DNA of 64,000 bases from Pseudomonas sp. MN1F (GCF_009391885.1 NZ_VZII01000010.1:1-64000); one strand, 5' to 3'; positions 1 through 9,772 are shown, counted from the stretch's first letter. The notes: generated by a model not told the origin, from the sequence alone. Program-made: numbers and translations.

Positions 1-592
1 GACAGGCTTGTCCAAACCGGACGGGCAAGTGATGTACCGAGGAGGCCTGGTAACCGGACAGGAAGGCGGAAAACTGCCGGTGTTATGGCTACATGACGGA
101 AAAGCCGAAGCCCTGTTCGAAGCGAACAACGTCGAGGGCATCACGACCAATGGCCGGGTGCTTTTTGCTATCGAAGATATGAAGTCGGGGAGGCTACTCC
201 GCTATGAGCCTGAATCGCGCTCCCTGAGCGTGCTTCGGGACGGCTTGGCGGAAGGTGAAGGCCTTAGTCTGTGCAACGACGGCCGCCTGTTTTACACCGA
301 AAAGGCCAAGGGCTGGGTCAAGCTGTGGCAGCAGGAGGGCCGGGACAAACTCGTGGTTGATGGGCTAAACGCGCCAGGGTTTGTCGAATGTTCCGATGAT
401 GGCCTTTGGATTACAGAAGATGCGACCCATGGAGCTCGGTTGCTGCTTCTGGATGCTTCCGGAAATCTCCAGGTGATTCTGAATCATCTTCGTTCTGCAC
501 AAACCATCATGCAAATTGCCCCTCATCATTACTTGCTCGCAGAGCAAGGTCGCAACCGAATCATTGAAGTTTACCGTACCAGCAATAACTGA
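1..592 (+). CDS. SMP-30/lactonase-like beta-propeller protein, 5' truncated by window edge
   Basis: The reading frame is open from the first base, so the N-terminus lies outside the window; the TTG at 8 is probably internal. The visible 194 residues show repeated short blades (GRVLFAIED, GRLFYTEK, GLWITED) typical of SMP-30/gluconolactonase or NHL-like six-bladed propellers, which often hydrolyse lactones. No catalytic metal ligands can be assigned with certainty. It stands alone, with about 120 bp to the next gene. The family call rests on repeat character only; it could be any soluble beta-propeller. Confidence 0.55.
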   Translation, partial: TGLSKPDGQVMYRGGLVTGQEGGKLPVLWLHDGKAEALFEANNVEGITTNGRVLFAIEDMKSGRLLRYEPESRSLSVLRDGLAEGEGLSLCNDGRLFYTEKAKGWVKLWQQEGRDKLVVDGLNAPGFVECSDDGLWITEDATHGARLLLLDASGNLQVILNHLRSAQTIMQIAPHHYLLAEQGRNRIIEVYRTSNN

Positions 593-719
593 CGAAGCAT
601 CGGTCGCCCGTCAATTTTTCACTAATTTTTGTGATCTGTTGCGATGGCAGAGCCGAAACCAGGACTGAAAAGTCTCACAAACTTTTCGAAGCGACAACGT
701 TTTTAATAGGTCTTTGGCT

Positions 720-1403
720 GTGAACAAAAAGGTTGAGATAACTACTGCAAGTAAACCAGTCCCTGCGGGACTGTTAAGAAGCTGTAAGATTCTTCTGGCA
801 GCTATGTGTATTGTTGCCTCAGGTGTGACCGTTTATTCGTGGGGAAAATCAACCAGTCCACAGTCGCTGGAACATGCCTCCCCAGTGGAGCTGGAAAACG
901 TCAAGATCGCATGGGGCAAGGGAGAAATTATAGCGATCGTACGCCATGCAGAGCGATGCGATCAATCGGATGCTCCGTGTCTGTCGCTTCCTGACGGCAT
1001 CACAGCGCGAGGTAGAGGCGAGGCGGTGAGATTGGGCGGTATGTACAGAGCGCTGGGTCTAACCAAAACAGATGTCTTTTACAGCCCTGTGACCAGAACC
1101 AAGCAAACCGCCACTGCAATGTTCAATGAAAAGGCCGAGGGTCAAGAGTGGTTAGCCTCATGTGAGAATTCACTTTTAGAGGATGCGTTTAAACACAAAC
1201 TCAAAGGCCATAATCTTGTTTTGGTCACCCACAGCGGCTGCATTGAAAATGTTGAGAGAGCATTAGGGCTTGACGCTCCCGATAAGCCGGACTATATCTC
1301 AACTTTATTCTTATCAGTCGATGATAACGACAAAAAAGCTACCATCCTGGGGATGATGCCTTCATCGGGGTTCAACGCGCTAAATCGTACTACTACACCT
1401 TGA
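720..1403 (+). CDS. membrane-anchored histidine phosphatase family protein
   Basis: This looks like a branch 1/2 histidine phosphatase of the Ais/PmrG-like kind. The catalytic RHAE motif (RHAERCD) follows an N-terminal hydrophobic segment at about residues 20-42, and the late catalytic His sits in THSGC. Substrates of relatives are phosphorylated envelope sugars or small phosphoesters; the one here is unknown. GTG at 720 is preferred over TTG at 714 because the only purine-rich Shine-Dalgarno (AATAGG, 705-710) is 9 bases from GTG and too close to TTG. It is a single gene with no partner visible. Confidence 0.7.
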   Translation: MNKKVEITTASKPVPAGLLRSCKILLAAMCIVASGVTVYSWGKSTSPQSLEHASPVELENVKIAWGKGEIIAIVRHAERCDQSDAPCLSLPDGITARGRGEAVRLGGMYRALGLTKTDVFYSPVTRTKQTATAMFNEKAEGQEWLASCENSLLEDAFKHKLKGHNLVLVTHSGCIENVERALGLDAPDKPDYISTLFLSVDDNDKKATILGMMPSSGFNALNRTTTP

Positions 1404-1774
1404 GGGCGATAAATGGCAATGCCGCTGGGTTCAGTGCTCCTCTGCCGAACTCAACAGTCGCAAATGTCCGCTATGGGTCGAAAGCGGCCAGTCGCGAACG
1501 ACTGCTATCGACCCATTGCCGCCCTTAGCCACCGGCGGCGGACGGCCAGCTTCTGCCGCTCGCCTGAGTCCTAGTAAGATCACTCGAACGGCTGGTCCAC
1601 GCCGAAATCCGACCGACACTCAACACGCGGTTATCAGCTATAGCTGATAAAGGCTCAGTTGTACGTCAGCAACGGAGCCGATTGGTGACAGAGGAGGCAT
1701 AGACCAGCCGCACGATGTCTTCTTCTGCTGCATTGGATATCAGGGCTTAGAGGTCCCACACACGAGCAGATTGC
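1404..1774. other. non-coding stretch with degenerate inverted repeat
   Basis: No convincing gene is seen in these 371 bases. They contain a long imperfect hairpin at 1473-1516: ATGGGTCGA pairs with TCGACCCAT, then AGC with GCT and AGTCG with CGACT around a CGAA loop. The same GGGTCGAAAGC word recurs at about 3347-3357 in the next non-coding stretch, suggesting remnants of a dispersed repeat. Confidence 0.5.
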
Positions 1775-2923
1775 TTATGAACGACCATCCCGACGGCCAT
1801 TTCGAACCAAGTGTTTTATGAACGGAGAAATTTTCTCCATCATAAGCCCGGTAAATTCCGCAGCCTTCTCCTTGGGAACAACCTCCCCCTCTTTTATTCC
1901 AAGCCGCTTTGCAGCATGCTCAAAGCCTTCATTTACCGTCCGCTCCAAGGTTCGGCTCCTACCCCTATCCAATATGATTGGAAGAGCGTAGTCCGCAGCT
2001 GCCTTGTGTTTATCCTGATCGAAGCCTTCTCCTACCATCAGTGCAGTGAATTCTGCCTCATTGATTTGCATCTTTATCTTGACGGCAATCCGTTCTCCCT
2101 TGATCGGATCGATAGCGTATACCTCGTTCTTATAAGGGCCGTTGTATACGTCGCTCAGAAGAACAACGAGCCTGAACATCCCGAAATATTCTATGTAGGA
2201 CCACAGACGCTTTTTCTTAGGATCGCCGTGCAACGAAACGCAATGAAAAATCTTATCCGTTGGCCTGTCTTCGACCAAGTCGGACAGGTAAGCAAAACCA
2301 AACGGAAAGGTCTGGAGATTTGGATTCAGCAGATACTCTAGCGCTTGTTCACATTGTTCATGCGGGATGCCACACTCAGATGCAAAGGCAAAGGCCGTCT
2401 TAACCACCGACCTGCCAGCATCGGGTCCGCCTAGAGACAAGCTAACATGAAGGGGCGAATCAAGGTATTCGGTCGTTACAGTCAACTCATTGAGAGCCTT
2501 CTGAACATCGAATTTCGGATACTTTCTAGCAATACCTTTGAGCCGCTGCTTCGCCTCCTCAATGGTCTTGGCCGTCAAATTTATTCTGGTCGCGCTGCCA
2601 AGATCCACTTCCGAGTAAGAAGATTTCTCCGGTGTAAAGGATCCGTCACTGAGCAACCAGTATTTGTCGCAATCGATGGTTTGTACGATCTGTTTGGGCG
2701 GCTCACCCCGTTCTCTGCTGATCCCTACTGCCAAAGAGAACCAATTGAGTTGTCTGGCAATCTCAGCATCCCACCGTTCACCAAGGTTGTTATTGCAATC
2801 GTTGCAGATAAAGCCTGTCGTCTTTTTTCTGCCTCCAATCGCATTAGGAATGATGTGCTCTTTCGTCCTATTCTTGGCTGACAAGGTGTTTGGGCAAAGC
2901 GCGCACTTCTTATGGTCTACCAA
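1775..2923 (-). CDS. lone HNH endonuclease-domain protein
   Basis: The N-terminal 55 residues carry an HNH zinc-nuclease signature: CALC, then KEHIIPNAIGG with the catalytic His, then CNDCNNNLG. The remaining ~325 residues are an unrecognised, mostly hydrophilic domain. Start is a TTG preceded by AAGGTGAGGGG. Similar N-terminal HNH proteins occur as solitary genes on mobile elements, where defence or homing roles have been proposed. It faces away from the pilus operon and is flanked by non-coding DNA, consistent with cargo. Substrate is unknown. Confidence 0.65.
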   Translation of the reverse strand: MVDHKKCALCPNTLSAKNRTKEHIIPNAIGGRKKTTGFICNDCNNNLGERWDAEIARQLNWFSLAVGISRERGEPPKQIVQTIDCDKYWLLSDGSFTPEKSSYSEVDLGSATRINLTAKTIEEAKQRLKGIARKYPKFDVQKALNELTVTTEYLDSPLHVSLSLGGPDAGRSVVKTAFAFASECGIPHEQCEQALEYLLNPNLQTFPFGFAYLSDLVEDRPTDKIFHCVSLHGDPKKKRLWSYIEYFGMFRLVVLLSDVYNGPYKNEVYAIDPIKGERIAVKIKMQINEAEFTALMVGEGFDQDKHKAAADYALPIILDRGRSRTLERTVNEGFEHAAKRLGIKEGEVVPKEKAAEFTGLMMEKISPFIKHLVRNGRRDGRS

Positions 2924-3526
2924 GTTCCCCTCACCTTTGAACTAATTTTGCTGCATGAGACTAAGCATGAGACGATCGACGAATTTGGTCAAATCACGAG
3001 TGTCAGCCATCTTTGGAAATCTCCACCGAAGTGGATCTCGTGAACCTGCTGATTGAGGTCGCAACGCGACAGATCGTCGGTCGTTCAATTCCATGTGTCA
3101 AACCGCTTTGGCGAGTTACCGAATTTACGAAAATTCCGAATTTTCCCACCAGACGCACTACCGCGAATAATATGACAAAAACCAATCGAATGTGGTAGCG
3201 AGGGTAGGCCAACCGTCAGCAATCCGCCGATCGCTGACATGGAACCCGGGCGTTCCAAAGTCGGCTTTGGCCGATGACTTGCCGCCAAACTTGGTCGGCG
3301 AACGGCCGTTGTAGGCCGTCAGGTGATCTAAGCGACTGCCAGCTCTGGGTCGAAAGCTGCCATACGCGCTGACGGCCAACGTCCCGTGGGCGCGAATCAT
3401 CCCCAATCTTGGCTGACCTTGACATTGACCCAGTGCGCCGAAAATTCCAACGCTGCGTGATATTTATTTCCTGCTGCGAGAGAAACGCTCGGCTGCCAAT
3501 GTGCCCTCATTACTAAAGGGGGCCTC
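2924..3526. other. non-coding gap before the pilus operon
   Basis: No gene is supported. Short overlapping frames on the minus strand at 3003-3288 look decayed and match nothing I recognise. There is an inverted repeat GTCAGC/GCTGAC at 3215-3220 and 3233-3238, and the GGGTCGAAAGC repeat word at about 3347-3357. The pilus-operon promoter is expected near the right end, but I could not pick convincing -35/-10 boxes. Confidence 0.4.
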
Positions 3527-4666
3527 ATGATCAGGCAGTTGACCACTCTCTCGCTCGCCGCACTCGTTGCGGGTTGTGCGATTCAGAAGGCTGAGCAGCC
3601 GCCGAAGCCGGCGTTCGATAGCAGCCGTAATCCCGAATGGCTGTCTCCGGACATCTACCCGAACGGTGCAAGTCCGGAGAAGGAACCGGTCGTTCGGTAT
3701 GGCCGCTACACCTTGGTGAGCACCCAACCCGATGCGAGCCAGCGCGACCTGATGGCACAGATCATCGACGTGACCATCCCTTCCAGCATGAACCCAAGCG
3801 TTCGGGATGCCATGCTCTACGTGGTCGACCGGTCAGGGTACGCCCTCTGCCCGCCCAGCTCGCAGCACGTCAACATCCTGTACACCCGACCTCTGCCGGC
3901 AGCCCAGTACAAACTTGGCCCGATGACGCTTCGCAATACCCTACAGGTCCTCGCCGGCCCAGCCTGGCAGGTGAAGATCGATGAAGTGAACCGTCAGGTG
4001 TGCTTCGTGCTTCGCCCCGGTTACCAATTGCCAGCCCCGTCGACGCCGGCAGGCCAACTCTACGCCGACAAAGCACGGGCTCCTGGAACCAGCGCCGCCA
4101 CACCAGCCTCGACGCCAGGCGTGGTCGTTGCCGCAGTGCCTACTCCCGCCCCTATCTCCACGACTACACCCGCTGTCGCAGCCCCAGCGCCAGTGGCTCT
4201 CGCGCTCCCCCCAGTGGCACCCGCCAAGGATGGCTCTATCCCGGCTGCGATGGTAACCACCGCTGCTAAACCTTCGACACCTGCGTCCCCAGCACCGAAT
4301 GCGCCCAACCAACTTGCAGCATCCAAGCCAGCGGCTGCCGTGACCACTACAGCAGTGGTGGCCCCGGCCATCGAGGTCAAGCCCGCCACACCACCCCGGC
4401 CGCTGCCCCAAGTATGGACGGCCGAAGTTGGATCAACCCTGCGCGATACCGTTGAGGAATGGGCCAAAAAAGCCCGGTGGCGCGTGATCTGGGCCCAGGA
4501 AGACCTCAACTATCCGATCGAGGCACCGCTGCACTTCGAAGGCCCGTTCCAGGAAGCCATCAAGCAGCTGTTCCCGCTCTACGACAATGCCCCGCGATCC
4601 TTCGTCGTCGACGGTAGCGAAGGCTCCCAGAGCGTCTTGTACGTCGCTGAGAGGAAGAAGAAATGA
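3527..4666 (+). CDS. pilL: PilL, lipoprotein of the type IVB thin pilus
   Basis: First gene of the conjugative type IVB pilus operon. A lipoprotein signal peptide ends in LVAGC (Cys17). An N-terminal PilL domain covers about residues 25-170, followed by a long Ala/Pro/Thr linker (about 175-295). A C-terminal TcpQ-like domain (WTAEVGSTLRDTVEEWAKKARW... onward) in related systems binds the secretin and aids its assembly. The start follows AGGGGG. The stop overlaps pilN by 4 bases (ATGA), indicating translational coupling. Confidence 0.88.
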   Translation: MIRQLTTLSLAALVAGCAIQKAEQPPKPAFDSSRNPEWLSPDIYPNGASPEKEPVVRYGRYTLVSTQPDASQRDLMAQIIDVTIPSSMNPSVRDAMLYVVDRSGYALCPPSSQHVNILYTRPLPAAQYKLGPMTLRNTLQVLAGPAWQVKIDEVNRQVCFVLRPGYQLPAPSTPAGQLYADKARAPGTSAATPASTPGVVVAAVPTPAPISTTTPAVAAPAPVALALPPVAPAKDGSIPAAMVTTAAKPSTPASPAPNAPNQLAASKPAAAVTTTAVVAPAIEVKPATPPRPLPQVWTAEVGSTLRDTVEEWAKKARWRVIWAQEDLNYPIEAPLHFEGPFQEAIKQLFPLYDNAPRSFVVDGSEGSQSVLYVAERKKK

Positions 4667-6378
4667 ACAAGTTTCCTTGGGTCCGCTGGGCATTGACCCC
4701 GATCGCCTTCGCCCTGCTGTGCAGCTGTGCCGTGCAACGGGTTAATGAGTCGTTCGACCGAGCAGAGTTCCAGGGCCGCACGGCTGGCCAGTACACCAAG
4801 TTCCTGCAGAACCAGCAGCCACAACAAAACCGCGACACGGTCGTTTTCAGCAGCAAGCCCTGGGTTTCCACTGAGCCCCTGGTGACCAGGCGCGGGCTCC
4901 CGTTCAGCCTGGACCGTGACATTGCCTATCGGCCTGCAGGCCCAGTGTCGATCACCGACGTGGCTCAGCTGATCACCAAGGAAACTGGGCTGCAGGTCAT
5001 TGTAGCGCCTGACGCATTGAACCCCGGGATCCTCTCCGCGAAGTCTGCCGGCACTACCGCTCGCGGCGCCGCTCAGGCTGTACCTGATCCAGACAGCCTA
5101 GCGGGTCTTCTGCCAAATGGCATGGCGGGGGCAATGCCTGGCAGCGCAAGCTCATTCGACTTGGGCCTCAGCAACGGAGGACTGATCTCCGGGCTGAACT
5201 ACAACGGCAAAACCTCCGGGCTGCTTAACCAGGCCACCTCACGCCTGGGGCTGTCGTGGCACTTCGACTCTGAGCTGCAGGGCGTGCGCATTACCTACTT
5301 CGACACCCGCACCTTCGACGTGTGGACATTCGGTGACGAGTTGGAGATCGAGAGTACCGTCAAGTCGGGCCTGCTGACCTCCACCGGCAACGGCGACTCG
5401 GGCTCTTCGAATTCTTCGGGGGGAGCCACGGGTGAATCCGGCAGCAACCAGAGCACCAAGTCGACCTACAAAACCTCACTGATGAGCGACATCGAGAGCA
5501 ACGTCAAGGCCATGCTCAGCATGCAGCCTCCAGGGCGGCTGTATCTCTCTCGCTCTACCGGCACGCTCACCGTCAGCGACCGGCCGGAGGTGCTGAATCG
5601 AATCTCGTCCTACCTGAAAGATACCAACCGCAGCATCACTCGACAGGTGCTGTTCAACGTCAAGGTCTACGAGGTTAACTTCAGCGACAGCGACCAGACG
5701 GCGGTCAACTGGAGCGCTGTCTACAAGTCCATCTCCGGGAAATGGGGTTTCGGCCTGAGCAACACCGTCGCCGGCATCAGTTCCGAGGCGATCTCTGCCA
5801 GCGGCAGCATTCTCGATACGTCCAGCTCTCCGTGGGCAGGCTCCAAGGCCGTCGTGCAAGCCCTGTCAGAACAGGGGCGCGTCTCCGAAGTGCGGTCGCC
5901 ATCGGTGACCACGCTGAACCTGCAGCCGGCACCGATCCAGATCGGCAACGTCCAAAGCTATGTCGCCTCCAGCTCGACCACCACCACCGCTTCCGTTGGT
6001 TCCAGCACCGCACTGACACCGGCGACGATCACCAGTGGCTTCAACATGATGCTGCTGCCCAAGCTCCTGGACAAAGAAAACATGCTGCTGATGATCACCC
6101 TCAGCATCAGCAGCAAGCCAATCTTCAAGGACTTCGAGAGCAACGACTCCAAGGTCCAGACCACGGACTACGACACCAAGAACGTAGCGCCAAAGGTCCG
6201 TCTGCGCAGCGGTGAGACATTGATTCTGACTGGGTTCGATGAGAACGGGGATGACGCCCGTAAATCCGGCGTTGGCAGTCCTAGCTTCTTTGGCTTGGGC
6301 GGTGGGCGAACCCGATCGACGTCCCACAGCGCCCTGGTGGTACTGGTGACACCAATCGTCCTCCCGGACAACCTGTAA
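4663..6378 (+). CDS. pilN: PilN, type IVB pilus outer-membrane secretin
   Basis: Forms the outer-membrane pore through which the thin pilus passes. A lipobox (LLCSC) lies at about residue 20, N-domains are at 80-150, a Ser/Gly-rich insert (SGSSNSSGGATGESGS) is near 245, and the C-terminal secretin domain runs from about 300 to 571 (VRSPSVTTLNLQPAPIQIG, LRSGETLILTG). Length is typical of R64/PAPI-1 PilN. Overlaps pilL by 4 bases; pilO follows directly. Confidence 0.9.
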   Translation: MNKFPWVRWALTPIAFALLCSCAVQRVNESFDRAEFQGRTAGQYTKFLQNQQPQQNRDTVVFSSKPWVSTEPLVTRRGLPFSLDRDIAYRPAGPVSITDVAQLITKETGLQVIVAPDALNPGILSAKSAGTTARGAAQAVPDPDSLAGLLPNGMAGAMPGSASSFDLGLSNGGLISGLNYNGKTSGLLNQATSRLGLSWHFDSELQGVRITYFDTRTFDVWTFGDELEIESTVKSGLLTSTGNGDSGSSNSSGGATGESGSNQSTKSTYKTSLMSDIESNVKAMLSMQPPGRLYLSRSTGTLTVSDRPEVLNRISSYLKDTNRSITRQVLFNVKVYEVNFSDSDQTAVNWSAVYKSISGKWGFGLSNTVAGISSEAISASGSILDTSSSPWAGSKAVVQALSEQGRVSEVRSPSVTTLNLQPAPIQIGNVQSYVASSSTTTTASVGSSTALTPATITSGFNMMLLPKLLDKENMLLMITLSISSKPIFKDFESNDSKVQTTDYDTKNVAPKVRLRSGETLILTGFDENGDDARKSGVGSPSFFGLGGGRTRSTSHSALVVLVTPIVLPDNL

Positions 6379-6390
6379 GTGGCGGCGCTC

Positions 6391-7716
6391 ATGAACACCG
6401 ATACACACAAACCTTCGAGCCGGGTGCAGACCATCCAGCACCGAGGGCGTGTCTTCGTCACTGGCATGCTCTGGACGCCCCTGGGCAACATGACCAGCTA
6501 CATGAAGGAAGCCCGTCAGTATGGCCATGAGCACGGCCTGGACATCGTGGCTATCCGAAGAACGTCGCTCATGATCCAGGCGGGCTTTGTTTCCCGCTCC
6601 GCTGACGTTCACAAAGGCATGTACTCGCTGGCTGCGACCTTGGCTGGCCAGCTCGGTGATTCATGGATTGCTGCCTGGGCCGTCGACGCCGATCAAGATC
6701 GCTATGCCATCGTCGCTGTCCATGAGGGCAGGATCATCCCGGGTTGCGACCTGATTGCCACGGCATCGGAAGTCCGTAAACGGGTGTTGCAGCAACGCAG
6801 TCGCGGCATCCAGTTTGAGCGAGAGTTCTTACCAACCGAGTTTGGCATGGGCGGCGACCTCATCGATATTGATGAGCTGCTCCAGCCGTCCCGGCTCAAG
6901 CGTGAATACCGGCTGCGTCCACTCGTGTTCGGTATGTCCAAGCCTGAGCTGGCTCAGTTGCTCCTGGTGGCCCTCTTGATCGGTGGAGGGCTACTGGCCT
7001 GGTCACAATGGAAATCCCATCAGGCAGAGATCGCGCGTCAAGCTGCCATCGAGGCGGAGAAGAAACGCCTCGAGGAGCTGGCCGAGCTGCAGAGGCAAAC
7101 AGGCACGGAACAACCCATCCAGGCGCTGGAGCACCCCTGGGCGAAACAGCCCTCGGTCACCGATTTCGTTGAGGCCTGCAGCAGGTTCATGAACCGGTTG
7201 CCGCTGAGTATCCGCGGCTGGCCCTTCATGGAGGCAAAGTGCAACAGTTCACAGGTTATTGCGACCTACGAACGCGCAGGTAACAGCACCGCTCACGAGT
7301 TCACGATGGCTGTCGCAGAACTCTTCTCTATCCGCCCGGAGTTCATCAATCAGGGGAAGACCGGGCTGCTGAAATTCGACATTTCCCTTGATGCTGCCGG
7401 TGACGACGCCCTCATTGAGGCCAGAGATGCTCTGGAGAATTTGACCAGTTGGTTCCACGGTTTCTCCCAGGAACCGCAGTTGCAACCGATCCCCGTTGTT
7501 ACGCCTCAGGAACCTGCTCTGCCAGGTCAACCCACGCCACCTCCGCCGCCGCCTCCCCAGTGGCAGCAGTACCAGCTGTCGTACACCTCTGGCGTGCTGC
7601 CCTACGACTCCTTCAATGGCGCTCCAACCCAAGGGCTGCGCCTGCAGGAGATCAAGACCGAATACAAGGCCGACCACCTTATCTGGTCAGTCACAGGAGT
7701 CCTGTATGCGAAATAA
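6391..7716 (+). CDS. pilO: PilO, type 4b pilus inner-membrane protein (PilO2)
   Basis: Matches PilO2 proteins of conjugative type IVB pili. The N-terminal half is cytoplasmic, a single membrane segment falls at about residues 188-207 (LAQLLLVALLIGGGLLAW), followed by a short coiled coil (IEAEKKRLEELAELQ) and a periplasmic domain ending in a Pro-rich tract. In related systems it links the assembly ATPase to the secretin. Start could be GTG 6379, immediately after the pilN stop, or ATG 6391; I take ATG. The frame overlaps pilP by 11 bases. Confidence 0.82.
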   Translation: MNTDTHKPSSRVQTIQHRGRVFVTGMLWTPLGNMTSYMKEARQYGHEHGLDIVAIRRTSLMIQAGFVSRSADVHKGMYSLAATLAGQLGDSWIAAWAVDADQDRYAIVAVHEGRIIPGCDLIATASEVRKRVLQQRSRGIQFEREFLPTEFGMGGDLIDIDELLQPSRLKREYRLRPLVFGMSKPELAQLLLVALLIGGGLLAWSQWKSHQAEIARQAAIEAEKKRLEELAELQRQTGTEQPIQALEHPWAKQPSVTDFVEACSRFMNRLPLSIRGWPFMEAKCNSSQVIATYERAGNSTAHEFTMAVAELFSIRPEFINQGKTGLLKFDISLDAAGDDALIEARDALENLTSWFHGFSQEPQLQPIPVVTPQEPALPGQPTPPPPPPPQWQQYQLSYTSGVLPYDSFNGAPTQGLRLQEIKTEYKADHLIWSVTGVLYAK

Positions 7717-8221
7717 CTTCAACCTGATCCTGCTCACGCTCTGGATGCCAATTGCCGGAGCACAGACAGCGACAGATCTCTCAGCCATCAGCGTCGGCGA
7801 GCTCGGCAAGGTGCAGAGCGAAACCATCTTGTTCAAGGCAAAAGCCGAACGCGCGAAGGCAGAGCTCGAGGCAAACGGCACACTACCTAGCCCCCCCCAG
7901 CCAGTGACGCAGTTTCCTACTGTCGGGCTCACTCCCGCCATGACGGCTACATCCCCAGGGCCGCGCCAATCGGCATTGCCGGTGGTGAAAGAAATCAGCG
8001 GCTCCGGACAGAAACTGCGGGCAAGCCTGATCTACAGCGACGGCAGCGAGCTTGACGCCAAGCCTGGCAGCGAGCTGCCGAACGGTTTCCGGGTCCAACA
8101 AATCACGCTCGATGGGGTCGTGCTGAGCAAGGAGGGAAAGCGATACCCACTTGGATTCGGTAACCGGGTGGTGTCTCAGCCACAACAGAGCCTCCCCGGC
8201 CTCCTGCCCGGCCAACCCTGA
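7706..8221 (+). CDS. pilP: PilP, type IVB pilus periplasmic protein
   Basis: A 171-residue secreted protein with signal peptide MRNNFNLILLTLWMPIAGA, a helical stretch (ETILFKAKAERAKAELEANG), and a small beta domain with the PilP/GspC-like pattern (LIYSDGSELDAKPGSELP...QITLDGVVL). AGGAG at 7695-7699 sets the ATG at 7706. It probably bridges the inner-membrane PilO complex and the PilN secretin. Confidence 0.85.
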   Translation: MRNNFNLILLTLWMPIAGAQTATDLSAISVGELGKVQSETILFKAKAERAKAELEANGTLPSPPQPVTQFPTVGLTPAMTATSPGPRQSALPVVKEISGSGQKLRASLIYSDGSELDAKPGSELPNGFRVQQITLDGVVLSKEGKRYPLGFGNRVVSQPQQSLPGLLPGQP

Positions 8222-8233
8222 GGAGTATTGACC

Positions 8234-9772
8234 ATGACCGAGCTATCCGCAGAGCCCGTCGATCTTGAGCCTGCCGAACTGACTTTGGCGCCGTTGCCAG
8301 TAGCGGTGCTGACCGCCCCAGGCGGCCCTCATGCGATTAAGGACGACTTGCGCCAGGTCCTGGCCATGACCGCCGATGGGAAGCTGTACATATCACCCCA
8401 ACACGTCAGTGATCCCTATGTGATGGCATTCATGGATCAGCTTGAGCACAAAGGCATTGACTACGAAGTGGTCTCAGCCTCGATGACTGAGATCAAGACG
8501 CTGTACCAAGCCTCGGCGTCGAGGGGCATGAAGGCACTTGTCGAAACCCAGCGCCAAGCCCAGGTGGTGGAGTTCATGGGGGATGCCCACCGGCGCGGCG
8601 CAAGTGATGTTCACATCGTCGTTTCGCACGATGTCACCCGGATCAAGTATCGGCTGTATGGGGTCCTTCAGGAGGTGCGCCAGGAAAAGAGCGACGTAGG
8701 GCGTGAATTCTGCGCTGCTCTGTACAACAGCATGTGCGATGTTTCTGGCGATTACTACCAGCCCCACATCGCTCAGGATGCCCGCGTCAGCCGTAAGTTC
8801 GTCGACCAACTGGGCCTGTACGGCGCTCGGGTTGCAACTCGGCCGTTGGTGGATGGCCCGCTGATGGTGATGCGTCTGCTGTACGACGATACCTCCAAGC
8901 AGAGCTTCGAGGAGCTCGGGTTCCTGACTCAGCAGATCGAGCACTTCAGAAGACTGCGGAGCCTGCCTTATGGACTGAACCTGATTACTGGCCCAACAGG
9001 ATCCGGCAAATCCAAGACCCTGCAGGTCAACCTCAACGCCCTGTATGACGAGACTGGTGGCTCCAGGCACATCCTCACGCTCGAGCATCCTCCTGAGTAT
9101 CCGCTCAAGGCTAACCAGTCACCGATCTACGCCGGCGAGACTTGGGGTGACGGTATTACCAATGCCGTACGGCTTGACCCAGATGTCCTCATGTACGGTG
9201 AATTGCGCGACCTGGCGTCAGCCCAGGCGGCGTACACCGGCGCCATGACTGGTCACCAGAGCTGGTCGACTCTGCACACGAACAACGTGATCGCCACCAT
9301 CCAGCGCCTGATTGACATGGGCGTGGCTGATTACCTGGTCACTGATCCGCTGCTGACCACTGGGATCGCTAACCAGTCATTAGTGCCGGTGCTCTGCCCT
9401 GCCTGCCGGATCCCGCTGCGTGACCATACCCACGGCATCAGCAAGGACCTCTTCGCCCGGCTGAAGCAACTGCAGATCGTCGACCAAGTCAATCTGGTCG
9501 GTGAAGGTTGCAGCAAGTGCAGGAACCTTGGGGTCGTCGATCGAACCGTTATCGCCGAAACCTTGCTGACCAACGTCAAGCTCATGGATACGTTCACCAA
9601 GCGCGGCGCAAGCGCTGCGCGCAGATACTGGGTCAACGAGATGGGCGGCATCACCAAGATCGCCCACGGGATCATGAAAGTCACCAGCGGGGAAGTAGAC
9701 CCACGCGATGCCGAGCTCTTCGCTGGACCGCTCGACTTCGACAGGCAGCTGATGGAGCAATCCGATGTTTGA
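8234..9772 (+). CDS. pilQ: PilQ, type IVB pilus assembly ATPase (GspE family)
   Basis: Cytoplasmic hexameric ATPase that powers pilin polymerisation. Walker A (GPTGSGKS) lies at about residue 253, the Asp-box/Walker B region is VLMYGELRD, and the His box is STLHTN. Two Cys pairs (CPAC and CSKC) form the zinc site common in GspE proteins. AGGAG at 8221-8225 picks ATG 8234 over the upstream TTG 8228. It overlaps pilR by 8 bases, as expected for an ATPase and its membrane partner. Confidence 0.92.
   Translation: MTELSAEPVDLEPAELTLAPLPVAVLTAPGGPHAIKDDLRQVLAMTADGKLYISPQHVSDPYVMAFMDQLEHKGIDYEVVSASMTEIKTLYQASASRGMKALVETQRQAQVVEFMGDAHRRGASDVHIVVSHDVTRIKYRLYGVLQEVRQEKSDVGREFCAALYNSMCDVSGDYYQPHIAQDARVSRKFVDQLGLYGARVATRPLVDGPLMVMRLLYDDTSKQSFEELGFLTQQIEHFRRLRSLPYGLNLITGPTGSGKSKTLQVNLNALYDETGGSRHILTLEHPPEYPLKANQSPIYAGETWGDGITNAVRLDPDVLMYGELRDLASAQAAYTGAMTGHQSWSTLHTNNVIATIQRLIDMGVADYLVTDPLLTTGIANQSLVPVLCPACRIPLRDHTHGISKDLFARLKQLQIVDQVNLVGEGCSKCRNLGVVDRTVIAETLLTNVKLMDTFTKRGASAARRYWVNEMGGITKIAHGIMKVTSGEVDPRDAELFAGPLDFDRQLMEQSDV

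Noticed and set aside
1431-1619. 62-codon minus-strand frame as a gene
   Set aside because: It lies across the imperfect hairpin of a degenerate repeat, lacks a ribosome site, and reads as Arg/Pro/Gly-rich noise.
4060-4509. Minus-strand frames of 150 or so codons within pilL
   Set aside because: Shadow frames of the Ala/Pro-rich linker; no ribosome site and they oppose a clearly coding gene.
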